From the NCBI RefSeq assembly GCF_002240035.1, contig NZ_CP016397.1, positions 664,001 to 728,000 of the forward strand: DNA of 64,000 nucleotides, read 5' to 3'. The DNA comes from Legionella clemsonensis. Lineage in GTDB: Bacteria; Pseudomonadota; Gammaproteobacteria; Legionellales; Legionellaceae. Under the pieces are notes generated by a model. The model worked only from the letters and a program-made list of their open reading frames with translations, did no database searches and had not been told where the DNA came from. The number at the start of each line of letters is the position of its first letter. Position 1 is the stretch's first letter. Made by a program: the position numbers and the translations under genes. This document shows, in pieces, positions 1-8,412 of the stretch.

Positions 1-152
1 TTGAAAGTCGAAATGATTTATGGGGAACAATATAAAACTAGAAAGGAGCTCAATTAGCTCTATTCGATTACATTGAAGTGTTTTACAATCGTCAGCGCAT
101 CCATTCAATTTTAGGGTTTCAGACCCCGAATGACTTTAGGTTGGTTGCATAA
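1..152 (+). pseudogene. IS3-family transposase, C-terminal fragment
   Basis: The last stretch of an IS3-type (OrfB, rve integrase core) transposase is readable: the first part in one frame to about position 53, then the typical C-terminal signature FYNRQRIHSILGF followed by TPNDF in another frame, ending at the TAA at 150-152. One missing base near 51-55 explains the frame change. The start lies outside the window. It is non-functional debris abutting an ISL3 remnant, and shows that this edge has been a target for repeated insertions. Confidence 0.75.
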
Positions 153-169
153 TGTTGGTGTCCGGTTTT

Positions 170-683
170 TCGAGGAAAGATCAGTCGTAGCATAACCAAC
201 TTTCCGATTAAACGAATGCTCATCAAGGCCTAATACTCTAGGACAAGAACGTGTCGCTATCTTCTTATGGCGAAGCTCATAACCGTGATGATACCAGCCC
301 TCTACAGTTGATTTCCCAAGCTTTAAATCACGGGACAAATCCTTTTGACTCACTCCTTTACTGTGATAATGAAAGATCTGTTTACGTAAACTCTCTGTCG
401 CTCTTTGATGTTTACCTATCCCAGGAAAGCGTTGATTAAAATAACGACCGCAAGGTGGGCAATAATATTTATAAGCCTTTAAGCACAAATAGCTACGACG
501 TAAACTAATAGACTCATGACGTATACGTCTTATAAAACTGTCTTTTTTACGTAACTTCTTATTTACCGCAATGAATACAACGAACCACCCAACGATGGCT
601 TACCTCTATATATACCGGGTTTTCTCCACTTACTCTTTAATAGAATATCCCGGTCAATTTAGGATACAATCTTTCTTAGGCAT
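170..683 (-). pseudogene. ISL3-family transposase, 5' fragment, degenerate
   Basis: Reading leftward from an ATG at 683, the start MPKKDCILN is typical of ISL3 transposases. After several stops and frame changes a zinc-finger-like region (RCIHCG, then CLKAYKYYCPPCGRYF) and the helix-turn-helix part (KGVSQKDLSRDLKLGKSTV) are readable between about 590 and 190. The DDE catalytic domain is missing because the sequence runs into the IS3 fragment at about 170. The element's outer end is preserved to 761. Broken in several places, so certainly inactive. Confidence 0.75.
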
Positions 684-761
684 TTTAATCTTCCTTTTGA
701 CCCTCAAATCAAAGGTTAGTCTAAACTAACTTGATTAAAAGGCCTTATTTGGGGTAGAGCC
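652..761 (-). repeat. ISL3 element end (copy A) with terminal repeat
   Basis: About 110 bp comprising the first codons of the ISL3 transposase, its leader and the outer terminus, which ends ATTTGGGGTAGAGCC at 761. A diverged copy in the same orientation lies at 6748-6857; both contain AATTTAGGATA at the inner side and GGGG(T/G)AGAGCC at the outer tip. The two copies bracket the UbiD/UbiX block. Confidence 0.7.
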
Positions 762-778
762 ATGGAATCAGCCTGATT

Positions 779-1150
779 ATGGGTGCAATAATGGATATTA
801 AGATCATTAATCAAATTATTAAACAAGAAATACAATTACTTAATAGAACTGATTCGCCAGATATACTTGCTGAGCTTATTGATGATGAGTTTGTAGAAAT
901 TGGTAGTAGCACCGTTGTTAATGATAAAACTGAAGTAGTGCGATGGCTTGCCAGTGATGATAAATCTGAATATGTTGGAGATGCCTTTAAAGCTTATCCG
1001 CTTGCTGAGAACATCCTCATATTAACCTATATTAGTACGACGAAAGGCCCCTCAATTACTGAAAAAAGACAAACTATGCGGTCTTCAATTTGGAGATTGA
1101 CAAATGGTCACTGGCGCATGGTTTTTCATCAAGGGACTCCATTAAAATAG
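779..1150 (+). CDS. DUF4440 / NTF2-like (SnoaL-fold) protein
   Basis: A 123-residue protein with the pattern of the NTF2-like superfamily, DUF4440 branch: an N-terminal helix (IIKQEIQLLNRTDSP), LAELIDDEFVEIGSSG-like strand, a central segment and the closing strands with RSSIWRL and WRMVFHQGTP, the usual end of DUF4440 domains. Members of this fold are small cytoplasmic cone-shaped proteins, often enzymes or ligand binders in tailoring reactions, but the specific role cannot be read here. A second ATG lies four codons downstream (791) and could be the true start. It is the first gene inside the ISL3-bounded block and converges on the frameshifted UbiD gene, leaving 24 bp between stops. Confidence 0.75.
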   Translation: MGAIMDIKIINQIIKQEIQLLNRTDSPDILAELIDDEFVEIGSSTVVNDKTEVVRWLASDDKSEYVGDAFKAYPLAENILILTYISTTKGPSITEKRQTMRSSIWRLTNGHWRMVFHQGTPLK

Positions 1151-1174
1151 GGAGGAAACATCTCTAGTAAAAGG

Positions 1175-2556
1175 CTAAGTGCCCTTATACATTTTTTTAA
1201 ACAAATGGGTATCTGGATTTAACACCTTGCGGAGATCAACAATGTTTTCTCCTAACGTTTTAGACACATAAAAATGATCTTTATCCCCAAGATAAGCGGT
1301 TGCATCCAACCCCATTTTAGAGGATAGACCACGACTGTCACCCGACGGATCAAGTTTTGAGCCTAAGGCACGATTCATCACTACCAAATCACGATCGGCT
1401 TGAAAACGAGTTGCGACCGCCCATTCAATTTGATCGGGTGAATCAATATCAATATCTTCATCAACAACGGTAACTAATTTGATATCGTAGTGCATACCAA
1501 AAGCACAAGCGATAACATTTTTTGCTTGACCATACTGATTTTTTTCATTTTAATTACTATGTGGTAGCGACCCTGTCCTCCCGGAGTTAGACGTAGGTCA
1601 GTGACATTTGGAAAGATAACCTGCATTCGTTCTAAAATACTCGCTTCACGTGGCACCCCACCTAAAACGATATTTTCTGCCCCTGCAGGGTTATTGGTTT
1701 GATAGATTGGTGACTTGCGATGAGTGATACAATCAATTTGAATCACGGGAAGCATACTATAACCAGTATAATATTTGGGAAATTCACCAAAAGGGCCTTC
1801 TAAGCAGCGTACATTAGGTAAAATGCGTCCTTCGATAGAAAATTCGGCAGTTGCTGGAATCATGATATCGTTAGTATACGACTTGACCACTGGTAATGGT
1901 TTACCTTTTAAAGCACCTGCAATTTCAAGTTCGCATAGGTCAAGTGGTGCCATAGCTTGAGAAGAAAGTTGCACAATTGGATCATGGCCGATAGTGATCG
2001 TGATCGGCAGAGGCAAATTCTGCTCTTCTGCATAACTAAAGTAAGCAAATAAATCCTGTGGTAATATGAGTATACTTAGTTTATCCGGTGCTTGAACCTG
2101 CATACGGTGTATATCAAAATTTTGTTTTTTGGTTACTAGATTTTTAGCGTTTACACATCCAGAAGTAATAAAGGGTCCCGCATCTTTTTCATGATGAGTG
2201 ACAATTGGTAATATTTTTTTGATATCAATGTCTTTATTAATAACTACTTCATGTACGGGAGCTTGATCTTGCGGCACCTCTTGCCATGGCATGGGGTGAC
2301 TTACCGCATGTTGTAAACGCGATAATAATTTTTCCGGATGAATCCCTAATGCCGCTGCAACCCAACTTCGTTGTTGTAGAATTCCAGTGACCACAGGCAC
2401 GGAGTGGTTAGAAGGTCTAGGGAAAAAACAAGCTTTTTTACCCTCAAATTTTTGCGCAATATGCATTAAGTCATATTTTAAATCTACATCATCGCGAATA
2501 ACGCTAAGTAATTCATTGTCATCTAAATAATGTAACCAGTCCCGAAGATCGTCCAT
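1175..2556 (-). CDS. UbiD-family decarboxylase, interrupted by a -1 frameshift
   Basis: Two overlapping reading frames (1474-2556 and 1175-1495) together give one UbiD-family protein of about 460 residues. The upstream part ends correctly at a strand reading RYHIVIKM, then leaves the family; adding one A to the run of seven A at 1539-1545 restores a continuous reading (KNQYGQAKNVIACAFG) into the downstream part, which carries VTVVDEDIDIDSPDQIEWA and ATRFQADRD, both standard for the UbiD C-terminal half. The hallmark EGPFGE is at about residue 253. UbiD enzymes use prenylated FMN made by UbiX to (de)carboxylate aromatic or alpha,beta-unsaturated acids. The start lies 9 nt after the stop of the small NHLP-like gene, implying co-transcription. 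If the frameshift is real, the enzyme is inactive; it may equally be a base-calling error. Confidence 0.85.
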
Positions 2557-2565
2557 TATTATTCC

Positions 2566-2856
2566 TCAAAAATTATGACAGTCTAAAAAATCATAGTTTT
2601 GTTTGTTTTGCTCATCGCTTGGTTTTGTTGGGGCAGGAGAGGAAGATGGGGTTACTTTAAAAGTAGGCAAAATAACAACCTCATAACCATCATGATATTC
2701 GGCACTGACAGTGGCTATGTTGTCCATAGCGACACCTTGTTCACTTAATAATTTTTTCGGATCAGCGAGCAATGAATCTAAAAAGGTTCTATCTTTTTTA
2801 GCGCGTTCTTTTACTGCATATATTTTATCAGCTAAGTCTCTTACAGGGTCGTCCAT
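2566..2856 (-). CDS. small protein with nitrile-hydratase-alpha / NHLP leader-like domain
   Basis: A 96-residue protein. Residues about 12-66 follow the pattern of the nitrile hydratase leader peptide (NHLP) / nitrile hydratase alpha N-terminal domain: a helical start, then FLDSLLADPKKLLSEQGV and a closing strand ending in VVILP. In NHLP-type RiPP precursors this domain is the leader and the residues after it are the modified core; here the tail is short, Pro/Ser/Thr/Asn-rich with one Cys (DCHNF at the end). No lanthipeptide, cyclodehydratase or radical-SAM modification gene is near, so a RiPP role is unproven; it may simply be a small partner of the decarboxylase encoded 9 nt downstream. It lies 124 nt after the MetX-like hydrolase gene on the same strand. 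Confidence 0.55.
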   Translation of the reverse strand: MDDPVRDLADKIYAVKERAKKDRTFLDSLLADPKKLLSEQGVAMDNIATVSAEYHDGYEVVILPTFKVTPSSSPAPTKPSDEQNKQNYDFLDCHNF

Positions 2857-2980
2857 GTTTATCTATCCTCGGATTTAGTTTTTATTAAACGGCAGCATAT
2901 CATATATTTTTCTTCCCCCACAAACCAAGACCAGTGATTTCCCGCTAAGTATTGGGGAGTACGATTTATATAACTTAGCC

Positions 2981-4093
2981 TTACTCTGATTTTTCTGAAT
3001 GATTAATCCATTGGACAAAGCGTTTCGCATGGTTGACCCATAACTCTGGATATAATAAGGTAAAATGGCCATGTGAAAAAGGTGTGCTATTCTGCAAAAC
3101 CCATTTTTCATATTTAACGTGTTTCATTAAATCAGGCATGCGATAAAAATTGGGAGAATCTAAAGCATCGTCGGTGAAATCAAGAGCAAAAACCTTGGTT
3201 TTTATAGAATGTAATAAAGGCTCTGGACTATAACTGGATGAGGCTGACATAATATATATTACGTCATTGGGATCATGCTTTGCACTCTCTAACATCGCTG
3301 AATGAATGTAATTACTCGCCTCGTTGGGATTAGAAATTATACGCTGCATATGTGGGGTACCATCTACCATCATCGCTACCCATGGCCAAGCAGCCTTTAA
3401 TCCGTAAGGAGTATTTTTATAATTTCCATTCTGCCAAGATGGATCATTTTTTATACTGTGAACAACAACTTGTCGCCATAATAAATTTCGTCCTTCAATT
3501 TGCTGAGGAAGACATACGATTGCCATAATGCCATCCATAAAATTAGGATATAGCTCACTCCACATCCAAGCATGCATGCAACCCATCGAAGTTCCAACAA
3601 TCATCTTTAAATGAGCAATTTTTAATTTGTCAGTAACTAAATGATGTTGCAACTCAACCATGTCGTGATAATTATAATGAGGGAAGGCCATGCGTAACCC
3701 ATCACTAGGTTTGCTCGAATGACCTTGGCCAATATTATCTGGAAAAATTAGAAAATATTTATTCGCATCAAAGGGTTTTTCTGGGGCTAATAGAGCCTGT
3801 TTAAAATGGATAAGCATTTCTTTTCCACTTCCACCCGTCCAATGCAAAAATAAAATCGCGTTTGTAATTTCCCCTCGTTTATTTTTGTGAGAGGTACCCA
3901 TAGTAATGTAATGTATTCGTAGATTCTCCAATGTCTGATTATTTTTAAAACGATATTGAGGAATAATAAAATTATCTTCTTTATAGTTATTTTTCACATT
4001 TTTATCTAAAGCAAATCTAAGTGATTCATTCGCTTTTCCAAAAGTTTGTGGTAGCTGAAAAAATATTAAAAAACACAATAGAAGAATTCTCAT
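2981..4093 (-). CDS. secreted MetX-like alpha/beta hydrolase
   Basis: A 370-residue alpha/beta hydrolase resembling homoserine O-acetyltransferase (MetX) relatives. Residues 1-19 form a signal peptide (hydrophobic LLLCFLIFF), so it is probably exported. The oxyanion region FLHWTGGSG (about 83-90), the PDNIGQGHSS loop, the nucleophile elbow GTSMG with Ser169, the acid in LDFTDD (about 305) and the His in SHGHF (about 341) complete a catalytic triad. True MetX enzymes are cytoplasmic, so this is more likely an acyl-ester hydrolase or acyltransferase of unknown substrate. It heads the minus-strand set hydrolase, NHLP-like, UbiD, and is divergent from the second UbiD gene. Confidence 0.8.
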   Translation of the reverse strand: MRILLLCFLIFFQLPQTFGKANESLRFALDKNVKNNYKEDNFIIPQYRFKNNQTLENLRIHYITMGTSHKNKRGEITNAILFLHWTGGSGKEMLIHFKQALLAPEKPFDANKYFLIFPDNIGQGHSSKPSDGLRMAFPHYNYHDMVELQHHLVTDKLKIAHLKMIVGTSMGCMHAWMWSELYPNFMDGIMAIVCLPQQIEGRNLLWRQVVVHSIKNDPSWQNGNYKNTPYGLKAAWPWVAMMVDGTPHMQRIISNPNEASNYIHSAMLESAKHDPNDVIYIMSASSSYSPEPLLHSIKTKVFALDFTDDALDSPNFYRMPDLMKHVKYEKWVLQNSTPFSHGHFTLLYPELWVNHAKRFVQWINHSEKSE

Positions 4094-4393
4094 AAGAAAT
4101 TCCTAAATTTAAATGACAAGGGATTATGTGTATCTCAAGCGATCAACATTCACACCACTAAAATTGATAATTAAAAATCCTCAATTAATCGTTAAAACCC
4201 TAATCAATTGTAACTATCAACATTTGAAAAGGTTTTAATTTTCCTTAAGATTCCATAGAAGAATAGAACAATTTCCATTATTTAAATCAACTTAATTCTT
4301 TCTTTATGCTCTAGTTTTTAAACTTTTATTAATACTTGAAGTCTAATTCATTGCCATAAAATGGGCTTGTTATAAATATCTTATGTGAGATAA
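4094..4393. other. divergent intergenic region
   Basis: AT-rich spacer between the divergently transcribed MetX-like hydrolase and the UbiD gene. It must hold both promoters. I see no convincing operator, hairpin or further coding sequence in it. Confidence 0.5.
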
Positions 4394-5950
4394 TTGACTA
4401 CATATCAAGGAATGATACAAGGAATGATGATGACAAAGCACCTCAATGATTTGCGTGAATATCTTAACGAACTCTCCAAAATTAACGAGGTTCAACCCAT
4501 TGATCAAGAAGTGGATTTATTTCTTGAAGCAGGTGCAATAATAAGACGTAGTTATGATTTGAAAGCACCAGCACCTCTAATGTCCAATCTAAAATACAAA
4601 AATACGAAATTGAATAATGGGCTAAGGGTTTTAGGTGCATCTGCTGGAGCCAGTCGCCAGCCTAAATTATTCCTCACTCGAGTAGCAATTTCTTTAGGAC
4701 TTGAACCAGATGCAACATCCCAGGAAATTATTGAGGCATTGGTAAAATTACAGTGTTCAACACCGATTAAACCGGAGATTGTTTCTACCGGGCCTTGTAA
4801 GGAAAATATTTTCCTTGGGGAAAAAGTGGATTTAGAGCAGTTACCTGCTCCTCAAATTAATCAGAATGATGGCGGTCGTTATCTCAATACCTTTGGTACT
4901 ATTGTAGCTAAATCAGTTGATGGCCAATGGGTTAATTGGGGTATCGCAAGAATTATGTTGCTTGACAAGAAGCGTTGTGTGGCCAATGTGGTGCCTGGTC
5001 AGGACACACGGAAAATCCAGGAAGAATGGTTTTCTCAAGGTAAAAATATGCCTGTTGCAATTTTCCAGGGAGGCCCACCTGTCATTCCGTTTGTTTCGGG
5101 AATGGGGGTTCCTTCTGGAGTTTCTGAAAGGGATTTAATTGGTGGCTACCTTGGACACCCTCTACAATTGGTTAAATGTGAAACGGTTGATTTGGAAGTT
5201 CCGGCAACAGCAGAAATTGTGATTGAAGGAGAGTTTTCTGCCACAGAAAAGGCAATGGAAGGGCCGATGGGTGAATTTTCAGGAAGCATATGTCTTGCGT
5301 CTAAAAACTATAATCCTGTCATTAATGTATCGGCTATTTCTTACAGAAATGAAGGTATTTTGCCGGTGGTTGCTGGTGGTTACCCTATTGAGGAAAATCA
5401 TTCTTGTTGGGCATTAGGTATGTCATCCAAGATATATGCTGATTTAAAAAATGCAGGATTGCCAGTCACACAATGTTTTATTCCTTTTGAAAGCGCAGTA
5501 CATTGGTTAGTCATTACAGTGGATAGAAATTACATCTGGCATAAAAAAAACCGCGGAAAATATTCTATCAATACATTGATAGATGAATTTAAGAAAGTTC
5601 TATTTAAAATAAAGCCAGCCATTTGGATGACCAAAATCTTAATCATGGCTGATGACATTGATGCGAGTAATATTAATGATGTGGTATGGGCTTTTGCAAC
5701 GCGTTGTCATCCTGATCAACATTTATTATTTCCTAACGAAGATTTGCCCATGCCTTTAGTTGGTTTTTTATCTGATGCAGAGAAGAAATCATTAAAGTGT
5801 CCAAAAATTATTTATAATTGTTTACGCCCAGAAACTTGGAGCAAAGAAGAAATCCCGACTCCAGCCAAATTTGAAACTAATTGGCCCAAAGACATTCAGG
5901 AAAAAGTTCTCAAAAATTGGTCTGAATACGGTTATACGGATCTACTCTGA
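4394..5950 (+). CDS. UbiD-family decarboxylase, Fdc1-like
   Basis: A 518-residue UbiD-family enzyme that follows fungal ferulic acid decarboxylase Fdc1 closely: GGRYLNTFGT, then NWGIAR (residues 181-186, with the Asn and Arg that contact prenyl-FMN and metal), VPSGVSERDLIGG, LVKCETVDLEVPATAEIV, EGPMGE starting at Glu289, and YPIEENHS at the catalytic-acid loop. It needs prenylated FMN plus Mn/K and decarboxylates an acrylic or aromatic acid in the cytoplasm. The gene for the cofactor enzyme UbiX follows 86 bp downstream on the same strand, a UbiD/UbiX (Fdc1/Pad1) pair. ATG codons near 4424-4433 give an alternative start closer to the conserved region. The substrate is not readable; ubiquinone synthesis is unlikely because the sequence is nearer Fdc1 than E. 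coli UbiD. Confidence 0.9.
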   Translation: MTTYQGMIQGMMMTKHLNDLREYLNELSKINEVQPIDQEVDLFLEAGAIIRRSYDLKAPAPLMSNLKYKNTKLNNGLRVLGASAGASRQPKLFLTRVAISLGLEPDATSQEIIEALVKLQCSTPIKPEIVSTGPCKENIFLGEKVDLEQLPAPQINQNDGGRYLNTFGTIVAKSVDGQWVNWGIARIMLLDKKRCVANVVPGQDTRKIQEEWFSQGKNMPVAIFQGGPPVIPFVSGMGVPSGVSERDLIGGYLGHPLQLVKCETVDLEVPATAEIVIEGEFSATEKAMEGPMGEFSGSICLASKNYNPVINVSAISYRNEGILPVVAGGYPIEENHSCWALGMSSKIYADLKNAGLPVTQCFIPFESAVHWLVITVDRNYIWHKKNRGKYSINTLIDEFKKVLFKIKPAIWMTKILIMADDIDASNINDVVWAFATRCHPDQHLLFPNEDLPMPLVGFLSDAEKKSLKCPKIIYNCLRPETWSKEEIPTPAKFETNWPKDIQEKVLKNWSEYGYTDLL

Positions 5951-6036
5951 CGGTTGAATGGAAGTATTTTGGTTTTTTATTTGGAAGTCAGACTGCTTTA
6001 ATGGTCTGGTAGTTATTTAATCTGACAGATGATTTT

Positions 6037-6624
6037 ATGAAAAAAAAACGTATTATTATAGGGATAACTGGAGCATCTGGCTTAATTTATGGTGTACGTC
6101 TTCTCGAGTTATTGCGATATACAGATTATGAAACGCACCTCATTGTTTCCAAGGCAGCTCAACAAACCAGAGCTTATGAATCGACTCTTACAGCCGCTGA
6201 TCTTTATAACCTTGCCGATAGATATTATTCAATCAGTGATATAGCAGCATGCATTTCGAGTGGTTCTTATCTAACAGGAGGAATGATTATTGCACCTTGC
6301 TCAATGCGCACTTTGGCTGATATTGCTTATAGCACGACATCAAATTTATTAACACGTGCAGCTGACGTCATTTTAAAAGAGCGTAGGCGGTTAGTTTTAA
6401 TGGTTCGTGAAACACCTTTGCATTTGGGGCATATTGAAAACATGAAGCGGGTTACAGAAATAGGAGCAACAATTGCTCCTCCCATCCCTGCTTTTTATAA
6501 CAATCCGAAAACCATCGACGATCTAGTTAATCATAGTGTAGGGCGCGTTCTTGATTTGTTTGATATTGATATCAATATCGTCCAACGTTGGGAATCAAGG
6601 AATATTAGTGTCAATTTAATTTAA
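6037..6624 (+). CDS. ubiX: flavin prenyltransferase UbiX/Pad1
   Basis: A 195-residue flavoprotein of the UbiX/Pad1 family, normal length. It shows the N-terminal GITGASG (9-15), the catalytic-site loop APCSMRTLA, RETPLHLGH, and the C-terminal PAFYNNPKTIDDLVNHSVGR that closes the dimethylallyl-phosphate site. UbiX attaches a dimethylallyl group to FMN to produce the prenyl-FMN used by UbiD enzymes. Its position directly behind the Fdc1-like gene suggests a dedicated cofactor supply for one or both decarboxylases in this block. The genome should have a second ubiX for ubiquinone, since this copy lies in an accessory region bounded by IS ends. Confidence 0.92.
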   Translation: MKKKRIIIGITGASGLIYGVRLLELLRYTDYETHLIVSKAAQQTRAYESTLTAADLYNLADRYYSISDIAACISSGSYLTGGMIIAPCSMRTLADIAYSTTSNLLTRAADVILKERRRLVLMVRETPLHLGHIENMKRVTEIGATIAPPIPAFYNNPKTIDDLVNHSVGRVLDLFDIDINIVQRWESRNISVNLI

Positions 6625-6634
6625 ATGATTAATT

Positions 6635-6655
6635 AAGCCCCCCTCTAATGGGCTT
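6635..6655 (+). terminator. hairpin after ubiX
   Basis: Perfect 6-bp stem AAGCCC / GGGCTT with a 9-nt loop, 11 nt after the ubiX stop. The following T tract is weak (CATTATTC), so it is a modest intrinsic terminator candidate. Confidence 0.45.
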
Positions 6656-6747
6656 CATTATTCAATAAAAATGATTCTAATAGGTTGAAAAATGAATTTC
6701 TCTATATACACAGGATTGTTTCCTGTCACCTTGACTATTAGTAACCA

Positions 6748-6857
6748 GGTAAATTTAGGATAATATCTTCTTCGGCACTTTGATCCTCTTTTGATTGCAG
6801 AATCAAAGAGTTGGATTACTATAATCCATTAAAGTGCCCTACATTTGGGGGAGAGCC
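6748..6857 (-). repeat. solo ISL3 element end (copy B)
   Basis: A second, diverged copy of the ISL3 terminus found at 652-761, in the same orientation. Leftward it contains the transposase start (GTGCCGAAGAAG) and then the reading IILNLPG after a frame change, but no further transposase sequence. The outer tip is GGGGGAGAGCC. It is a relic end with no element attached. Confidence 0.65.
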
Positions 6858-6968
6858 AAAAACTAGAGTTACTATATAATAGTAGCGCATAATCTTAATC
6901 AATTTAATTTCAGACCAATGTGTCGGGAGATTCCAGTCACTCTCCACGCATCATTTTTGGAAATATCT

Positions 6969-8015
6969 ATGAATTTAAATAAACCATTCTCTAACATATC
7001 AACAGCAAGTAAGCTTATACTTTTATGGACACCTTGTTTCTCTTTTATTATATTTAATTTTTTCCCTCTTCTCTTTCCAGAATTAATTAGCAACCTTAAC
7101 TCAAATTTCTGGCCAGCAACCTTAATTGTTTTAACGGTACTTCTAAAATGTTGGTTTATCATCCTACTTCCTGGCATATGGACCTTATTGATGATTCATT
7201 TCTTTACACCTATGAAAGAAATCTTAATCCATAAATGTATTGATTTACAATTTCAAACAGTAAAGCAGTATTTTTTTTATCCAATCGTAATCATATGTTT
7301 TTATTTGGCTCTCATTAAATATTATTTTCATGGAGAGATTAAAAATATTTTTGCTTCCTTAATAGCATTAAGCTTTATGTTTAGCTTTTTCATTTATTAT
7401 AAACAATCACAAAAACACCTCCCTGCATATATAAGCCATAAGACATTTTTTTTGAAAAAAGGAGCTAATACTTTATTAATAGCTAGCACGTTCTATATTT
7501 TCATTGCTTTCATTCTTTTCTTTTTAGCTTTACTTATTGAAAAATGCGCTATTCCCTTTGCGCCTATAAAAAATCAAAAATCATTAGAATTTACATATTT
7601 TTTTGCACTATTGCTTTTATTTACATTACCTTCACAATGTCTTTTAATTGCATTTACACGCAAGTCAGAAGACACATATGTGTGGCTATTAAATGCTATT
7701 TTTACCATGTTATGCATTTTTTTTCTTTATATCGAATGGTGTTCTCCTATCTTGAAACCCGAATTAAAGAAATATCACTATGCCTTTTTTAATGATATTG
7801 TGTACTACTTTGACATACCTTCGTGCTTAATTTTAGAACAAAATAAAATAAAACTAGAGTACTTAGATAAAAAGCTATGTACTGTGAAAGAAAAATTTGA
7901 AACTACATCTGCTATTGGTAGGGAGCTTATTTTAACGTTTAAAAATAATCAACGAATTGTAATTCCAAAACCGCATTATTACTCTCAATTATTAGTCGCA
8001 TACAATAAAAATTGA
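6969..8015 (+). CDS. polytopic membrane protein of unknown function
   Basis: I do not recognise this protein. From the ATG at 6969, which is preceded by a GGA at suitable distance, it has about 348 residues with six to eight hydrophobic segments separated by short Lys/His-rich loops, and a soluble C-terminal tail of about 80 residues (from IPSCLILEQNKI). The base composition is very AT-rich and the residues are dominated by Phe, Leu, Ile and Lys. An upstream in-frame ATG at 6918 would add 17 residues without a clear ribosome binding site. It stands alone between the ISL3 end and the molybdenum-cofactor genes. An inner-membrane location is likely; no catalytic motif was found. Confidence 0.7.
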   Translation: MNLNKPFSNISTASKLILLWTPCFSFIIFNFFPLLFPELISNLNSNFWPATLIVLTVLLKCWFIILLPGIWTLLMIHFFTPMKEILIHKCIDLQFQTVKQYFFYPIVIICFYLALIKYYFHGEIKNIFASLIALSFMFSFFIYYKQSQKHLPAYISHKTFFLKKGANTLLIASTFYIFIAFILFFLALLIEKCAIPFAPIKNQKSLEFTYFFALLLLFTLPSQCLLIAFTRKSEDTYVWLLNAIFTMLCIFFLYIEWCSPILKPELKKYHYAFFNDIVYYFDIPSCLILEQNKIKLEYLDKKLCTVKEKFETTSAIGRELILTFKNNQRIVIPKPHYYSQLLVAYNKN

Positions 8016-8412
8016 AATGAATGTCACTCGATATGTATTTATTACTCTAAAGGATTGAACAAATAATGCTTCAGAGTAAATGCAGCAATAGGTTTCACCT
8101 TTTGTTTATCTCTTCTATAACTGATCATGAGGTTGCACTTCCTTATAAACTTTGCTGCGCTAACCTCATTTTAGAATTTTAAAAGTAGATTATGGCAGCT
8201 GAGAGTTCATCGATTGGGGATTTTATCTCGGTTGCAAGCACCTGGGATACGCATTCTGACCTATGGCACTAAATCTAACCCTTTCGAGTCTTTTTAGGTT
8301 TTGTTTAAGATTACATGTGCAAGAAATGCCTATTAGCATACGGGTGTAGGAGGCTGAAGGGGTGAAGTGTAATGAAAGTTCCTTTGACATAAACTATGAG
8401 TGCCCCCAATGC
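8016..8412. other. non-coding stretch
   Basis: About 400 bp between a plus-strand membrane protein and the convergent end of the molybdenum-cofactor operon. A weak inverted repeat (TTACTCT ... AGAGTAA near 8042-8079, 24-nt loop) is present. No convincing gene or RNA structure was recognised. Confidence 0.4.

Noticed and set aside
8181-8270. A 26-codon plus-strand frame starting ATGGCAGCTGAG in the non-coding stretch
   Set aside because: Too short, with no ribosome binding site and no recognisable similarity.
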